From the NCBI GenBank assembly GCA_020445405.1, contig JAGRGQ010000001.1, forward strand, positions 124,001 through 188,000: a DNA stretch of 64,000 nt. The letters are read 5' to 3'. Positions within the stretch are counted from its first letter, which is position 1. The number at the start of each line of letters is the position of its first letter. Positions 61,201-64,000 of the stretch are shown here, in pieces. The translations under genes and the position numbers were made by a program. The notes under the pieces were generated by a model that was not told the DNA's origin, did not search any database, and was given only the letters and a program-made list of their open reading frames with translations. The DNA comes from Gammaproteobacteria bacterium. Its GTDB lineage: Bacteria > Pseudomonadota > Gammaproteobacteria > Chromatiales > Chromatiaceae.

Positions 61201-62792
61201 TCGATGCACGCATCGCCCCAGGGTGCCGGCGAGTGCGCCATGCGGCTGCGCAGCTCGCCACCGGCAGCCCGCCACAGGAAGTCGGCCATCTCCTGGGCCA
61301 GTCCGTCACCGCCGGTTCCAGATATCCGGTGGAATGCCAGCGCGATGGCGTCTTCCGGACCCAGATCGGGCTGATCTTCATGACTGCCGGATAATCCCCA
61401 CTCGTCCAGTTCGGGGTAGTTCCGGCGGAGCCGGTCCAGCAGAGCCTGGCGTTTGGGATACGGGTCGGCACCCGGATCGAAGCGGACGCCCAGATAGACC
61501 CGCCTCTTCTGAATCCTCTCCACCTGATGACAGAGTTCGACCAGATCCGAGGCGCGCAGTGGCAGCCCGCCCAGTCCATAGAGCACGGATAGCAGCCGGG
61601 GACGGTTCCGCCCGTCTCGGCCGATAGCCGTCGACAGCGCCCGCAGCAGGGGAGGATCGGATGTCGCCGGGGAATCCAGGCGCTCCAGAATACAAACCGT
61701 CTTTGCTTTTTCCAGCTTTTCCGCGATCAACCCACTGGGAAAAGGCTGCACGGTGCGTATACCGAGCACACCAATCTTCAGCTTCCGGGTTGAACGGAGT
61801 CGATCAGCCACTGCTTCTGCCGTCTCGATGGCCGATCCCAAGGCTACCAGTATCAGACCCGCATCGCTGAGCCGATAGTCGCTGACCTCGGCGTATTGGC
61901 GTCCGCTGCGGCGGGCAAACAGTTCGATGGATTCCGTCACTGATTTGGCCAGCGTCTCTTCCAGATAGAGCCGGGACGCGGCCTTTCCCAGTCCCCAGAT
62001 CTCGGTTGGCTGCACGCTGCCCAGCATGACAGGCCTGTCGGAGTTGTACCAGCGCGGTAGCCGTCGGCGTTCACTGCCGAACAGCAGTTTCTCGGCTGGG
62101 ATAGCGCTGGGAACCGGATCATCGGGCCGTCCCAGGAAATCTTCGAGCAGCTGCCAGGAGGGCAGATTGACCTGTTGCGGCGCCGCTGCGGTCTGCTCGC
62201 GGTCCATGAACACCAGACCGGGCAGCAGCGTCTGTTCAGCTACCCTGCGTGCAATCAGGGAAAAATCGACCGCTTCCTGCACATTGGCCGCGCACAGCAG
62301 AAAGCAACCGCTCTCTGCGCTCAGGTGAAGCGCTTCGTGACCGCTGCCCAGCGCTGCGGATGCGCCGCCTGTTGCGCGATTTTCGACATGTATGACAAGC
62401 GGCAGATGCCGCCCGGCCATGGTTGCCAGCAGATCCTGAAGGGAGGCTGCCTCCTGCCCGGATATGAATGCAGTGGCCCGTACTCCAGACTGTGCCAGCC
62501 CGGCTGCGGACGCCAGTGCGCCTCTGGGCCCCTCGGCAGCAACGGTGGTGAGCCGACTCTGATGTTCATCGTCCTGTCTGCGGCACTGCTCGGTACGCCA
62601 GGTCATCGCGGCGATATCGTTTGGCGCGGACGCGCCCAGACCGGCAGCCTGGCTGACAGCCGCCTCCATCAGGGCGACGGCACTGTTTCCGTCGAGCACT
62701 GCAGCGAAACCGTTATCACTTTTCACGGATTGGGATCGACTGCCGAGCAGGCGCTTTAGCAGCCTTAGGGACGAATCAGTGAAGCTGTGCAT
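58248..62792 (-). CDS. Large pyruvate:ferredoxin-oxidoreductase-family protein inside the rnf operon
   Basis: This is a 1514-residue single-chain relative of pyruvate:ferredoxin/flavodoxin oxidoreductase. The order is a POR N-type domain (about 30-240; EGPRGALASAAGLAQSGV, HLPLVIHVENRATGGASAALG), a transketolase-C-like domain (about 270-420), a gamma-type domain (about 430-680; GTGGDGLAQEMADFL), and two [4Fe-4S] sites (CTGCGACWTLCPDG near 764-775, CKGCGICVSNCEPG near 896-907). After these comes a degenerate thiamine-diphosphate domain and a C-terminal coiled coil (about 1450-1500). Where active enzymes have GDG and NTGGQ, this one reads VVGSSSLL near 1194 and GANTGLPLS near 1234. Decarboxylation is therefore doubtful, and electron transfer to or from Rnf is more likely. 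It overlaps rnfB by 17 bases and is followed by rnfC. It is longer than ordinary single-chain POR (about 1170-1230). Confidence 0.78.
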   Translation of the reverse strand: MHSFTDSSLRLLKRLLGSRSQSVKSDNGFAAVLDGNSAVALMEAAVSQAAGLGASAPNDIAAMTWRTEQCRRQDDEHQSRLTTVAAEGPRGALASAAGLAQSGVRATAFISGQEAASLQDLLATMAGRHLPLVIHVENRATGGASAALGSGHEALHLSAESGCFLLCAANVQEAVDFSLIARRVAEQTLLPGLVFMDREQTAAAPQQVNLPSWQLLEDFLGRPDDPVPSAIPAEKLLFGSERRRLPRWYNSDRPVMLGSVQPTEIWGLGKAASRLYLEETLAKSVTESIELFARRSGRQYAEVSDYRLSDAGLILVALGSAIETAEAVADRLRSTRKLKIGVLGIRTVQPFPSGLIAEKLEKAKTVCILERLDSPATSDPPLLRALSTAIGRDGRNRPRLLSVLYGLGGLPLRASDLVELCHQVERIQKRRVYLGVRFDPGADPYPKRQALLDRLRRNYPELDEWGLSGSHEDQPDLGPEDAIALAFHRISGTGGDGLAQEMADFLWRAAGGELRSRMAHSPAPWGDACIDWFIWAPGKLRDPGDRLPVDLAIVTDSAIDTIASGLELNQQGCLLLEQAGADDIRLPPELIVCLQRRGGRLYCVDSHKADGDAGLRRERLLGATLGILLERALLETGFRRLLSHRETVLSDLSEDARNARLHAFREGFDQLISVDPATLTALPTDALTNADMIPPQLHRMGNIDDNYDSLPRFWDQTGVLYRDRKSSRLTPDPYLAIGALPPLSAAFRQFDRLRKTLPVLDAEACTGCGACWTLCPDGAVGVTALEPGALLETGMRVTGMEALRPLSSNLSKRMAANCRVRGAAPVTAGELLDGAFDWMLQQSLPEPRKQLLAEAQEKIVGALGTLPMALTDALYREPETQLNGSGTVLFLAVNPAICKGCGICVSNCEPGAMTLGNQTRELAAEAKRNWKNWEQLPETTQATMEQAGAGSLPGKPAAALMAQRFRCSLGAGDGAEPGSGERLALRLLLATAVARQQPLMTAFIADVGAVREKLSNLIRKMLADALPADDLDALATGLDSVDTRETDLTSFINETEGTIDARIDALRLRRLVSLAQKLRDLSWQLAEGRQGFGRAGLGLVLCSNLPAGWAGVFPDNPFAVPVTVDTTGDAAQYAAGLLQGQLQQALEGFVLMRKARVELESPADAARLWSTLDNLGWDDLTMEERALCPPVIVVGSSSLLAGRGLSQLSGIMAGNLPIKFIVFPELDFGLAAGANTGLPLSPIQDTGMDLALLTLAWRSSLNAQCSVGYPEHLAATVETALNFPGPALIQIHAPSPGRHGFPADQTVMQARLAVKTRTFPLFLYDPGAEGVFGSRFSLAENPDPDSGWLSDESGQPVTTAHWMLGERRFAQWLSRLPADAPDTLPLAEYLALPEMSRAGKEPFIPDSGMHTATVRYRVKAPLVTVCEERLRCWRTLQEIAGLVTPFTRRVEQQAQQNVAAAHRTALENMQSSYEARISELKRELLEQSRSEIRMRLMAMAGYDATSEGKSHAPL

Positions 62793-63639
62793 AACGGTTC
62801 TCCCTTCGGGTCATGGCAGATCCCTGATCGGTAAACTGAGGACCTTCGAGCCACTGAATAGCGCCGGTGGGGCAGCGAAACGTGGCATCCGGCAGCGCCG
62901 GTCCACCGGCCGAGTAGTCGACCAGGGGCAGATTCTCCACCATCTGTATCAAACCCTGCGCGGCGTCGGCTGCGCATCGGCCACAGGCGTCACAGGCGAC
63001 TTTGCAAAGCGCCATGGCCGCGTCGCCGCGCAACGGGGTGCTGCACTGTACGAACAACTTCTGCGCCAGCGGGGCCAACACAAACAGATTGCGCGGGCAG
63101 GCCTCGACGCAATCCCCGCATGCCGTGCACTTATCGATATCCACTTCCGGCAGTCCGTTCCGGTTTAAATGTATCGCGTCGAAATCACAGGCTATGCCGC
63201 AGTCGCCGAGCCCCAGGCAGCCCCAGGAGCAGCCTTTACCTCCACCGGAAACGCTGGCGGCGGCGCGGCAGTTTTCGAATCCCCGGTATTCGGCGATCTG
63301 GTAAGCCTGATTTTTACCGCCCGCACAGCGCAGGCGCGCGACACGCCGTTCCTGCTGTCCCGGATCGACATCGAGCAGATCGGCGACCGCATCGATGGTA
63401 TCCGCGCTCGCCACTGTGCACTGGCTCGGTTTGAGCGTACCCAATACCAGTTTTTCGGCAAATGCATGACATCCGGGTTGGCCGCAGGCACCGCAGTTGG
63501 AGCCGGGCAACAGCATCTCCGTCTCCTCGATCCTGGGATCCTCCACAACCTTCAGAAAACGGTAGGCAACCGCCAGAATCACCGAAAAAAAGAGTCCTAA
63601 CCCGGCCATGATGGCCGGTGCAACAAGCAGGCCGCTCAT
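62776..63639 (-). CDS. rnfB: Rnf complex ferredoxin-interacting iron-sulfur subunit RnfB
   Basis: This is a 287-residue subunit with an N-terminal membrane helix (LVAPAIMAGLGLFFSVILAVAYRFL) and several clusters. The first site is GSNCGACGQPGCHAFAE plus the Cys in KPSQC. Two ferredoxin-like sites follow, in CLGLGDCGIACDFDAI and CTACGDCVEACPRNLF. A further Cys group lies at CKVACDACGRCAADA near residue 220. The C-terminal part ends FRCPTGAIQWLEGPQF. I chose the ATG at 63639, which overlaps the stop of the upstream ferredoxin-like gene (ATGA). A start at 63732 would add 31 residues lying inside that gene. RnfB accepts electrons from soluble ferredoxin and passes them on. Confidence 0.95.
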   Translation of the reverse strand: MSGLLVAPAIMAGLGLFFSVILAVAYRFLKVVEDPRIEETEMLLPGSNCGACGQPGCHAFAEKLVLGTLKPSQCTVASADTIDAVADLLDVDPGQQERRVARLRCAGGKNQAYQIAEYRGFENCRAAASVSGGGKGCSWGCLGLGDCGIACDFDAIHLNRNGLPEVDIDKCTACGDCVEACPRNLFVLAPLAQKLFVQCSTPLRGDAAMALCKVACDACGRCAADAAQGLIQMVENLPLVDYSAGGPALPDATFRCPTGAIQWLEGPQFTDQGSAMTRRENRYAQLH

Positions 63640-64000
63640 TGGTTGAACGGTGCCGCTCGTTGGATCAGGGCGTCCAGACCGGGTTCGTCTGGATTCAGGG
63701 GCATACCGGGATGAATGCATTTTGCCGGGCACAGCTCCGCCGCCGCGACCAGCTGTGCGTAGGTGCCGTTGCTGGGGTCACCCATCAGCGCCTGCTTCTC
63801 CTCGTTGTAGATAAACAGCTGGGAATTGATCTTGAGACAGTCGTTGCAGCTGGTGCACAGCGGCGTATCAATCCAGGGCTCGTCGAAGTTGAGGCTCTCT
63901 TCGATCTCCGCGTCGGGAATCTGTTGCGGTGCCGGGATCTGCTCCGTTTCTGCTTCCGACGCAGTCTGATTGGCGGATACGACTCTGGTTGACGCAACGG
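63636..64000 (-). CDS. Ferredoxin-domain protein, 5' end beyond the window (POR-associated type)
   Basis: The last 365 bases read on the minus strand without a start, ending in a TGA at 63638-63636 that overlaps the rnfB ATG. The visible 120 residues have an acidic, Gln/Pro-rich linker and then a cluster region, WIDTPLCTSCNDCLKIN, with the fourth Cys probably in AELCPAKCIHPG. The ending PLNPDEPGLDALIQRAAPF resembles the closing part of ferredoxin domains found in POR/oxoacid oxidoreductase-type proteins. The N-terminus lies outside, so the full protein may be much longer, for example a second oxoacid-oxidoreductase-like chain. It is translationally coupled to rnfB and therefore belongs to the rnf operon. 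Confidence 0.75.
   Translation of the reverse strand, partial: VASTRVVSANQTASEAETEQIPAPQQIPDAEIEESLNFDEPWIDTPLCTSCNDCLKINSQLFIYNEEKQALMGDPSNGTYAQLVAAAELCPAKCIHPGMPLNPDEPGLDALIQRAAPFNQ

Noticed and set aside
58248-62792. Ordinary pyruvate synthase for carbon fixation
   Set aside because: The thiamine-diphosphate motifs are not recognisable and the gene is embedded between rnfB and rnfC; electron transfer is more likely.

Overview
The window looks like chromosome from a GC-rich gammaproteobacterium, most plausibly a sulfur-oxidising or otherwise chemoautotrophic lineage (Chromatiales-like, in the neighbourhood of tubeworm and lucinid symbionts and their free-living relatives). The grounds are Gram-negative outer-membrane genes (tamA/tamB), a proteobacterial rnf operon, an E. 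coli-type four-subunit fumarate reductase, a monomeric NADP isocitrate dehydrogenase and a two-subunit ATP citrate lyase with an unusually long large subunit, as known from such symbionts. The taxonomy is inferred from gene content only. I saw no rRNA, tRNA, CRISPR array, phage or complete insertion sequence.

Region 1 (1-8390) is carbon/nitrogen central metabolism: a frameshifted, 5'-truncated succinate-semialdehyde dehydrogenase-type gene, gabT, a large NAD-glutamate dehydrogenase and the hybrid malic enzyme maeB. Region 2 (8583-13777) is tamA-tamB. Region 3 (13778-15368) is a visibly AT-richer island with a broken brnT, an intact brnA, a 3'-5' exonuclease-like gene and a VOC protein; it has the look of gene cassettes. 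Region 4 (15479-22306) is a divergent four-gene group I cannot match to a described system: two exported SxxK serine hydrolases, an ADP/ATP-carrier-like MFS protein and an exported dikinase-like protein with phosphohistidine and ATP-grasp domains in glucan-water-dikinase order.

Region 5 (22405-39350) is mostly ion transport and osmotic protection: mgtE, an ADP-forming acyl-CoA ligase/GNAT protein, a Na/Pi cotransporter, DUF389, two MscS-type channels, zntB and nhaA. Two kinds of dispersed repeats lie here: a perfect inverted repeat shared with position 6007, and about 130-140 bp direct repeats on either side of the larger channel gene.

Region 6 (39938-64000) is the highlight. It carries icd (monomeric), both ATP citrate lyase subunits, a COQ10-like protein (ratA), a convincing rquA (rhodoquinone synthesis), frdABCD and, convergently, an rnf operon (rnfB, a 1514-residue pyruvate:ferredoxin-oxidoreductase-like gene, rnfC, D, G, E, A, plus a tiny cysteine-rich membrane protein missed by size cut-offs and a lipoprotein). 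A further ferredoxin-type gene runs off the right edge. Read together, these supply the diagnostic reductive TCA steps: citrate cleavage, fumarate reduction and isocitrate formation. They also supply a low-potential quinone for fumarate reductase and an ion-driven source of reduced ferredoxin. The POR-like protein has lost recognisable thiamine-diphosphate motifs, so it may be an electron-transfer subunit of Rnf rather than a 2-oxoacid synthase.
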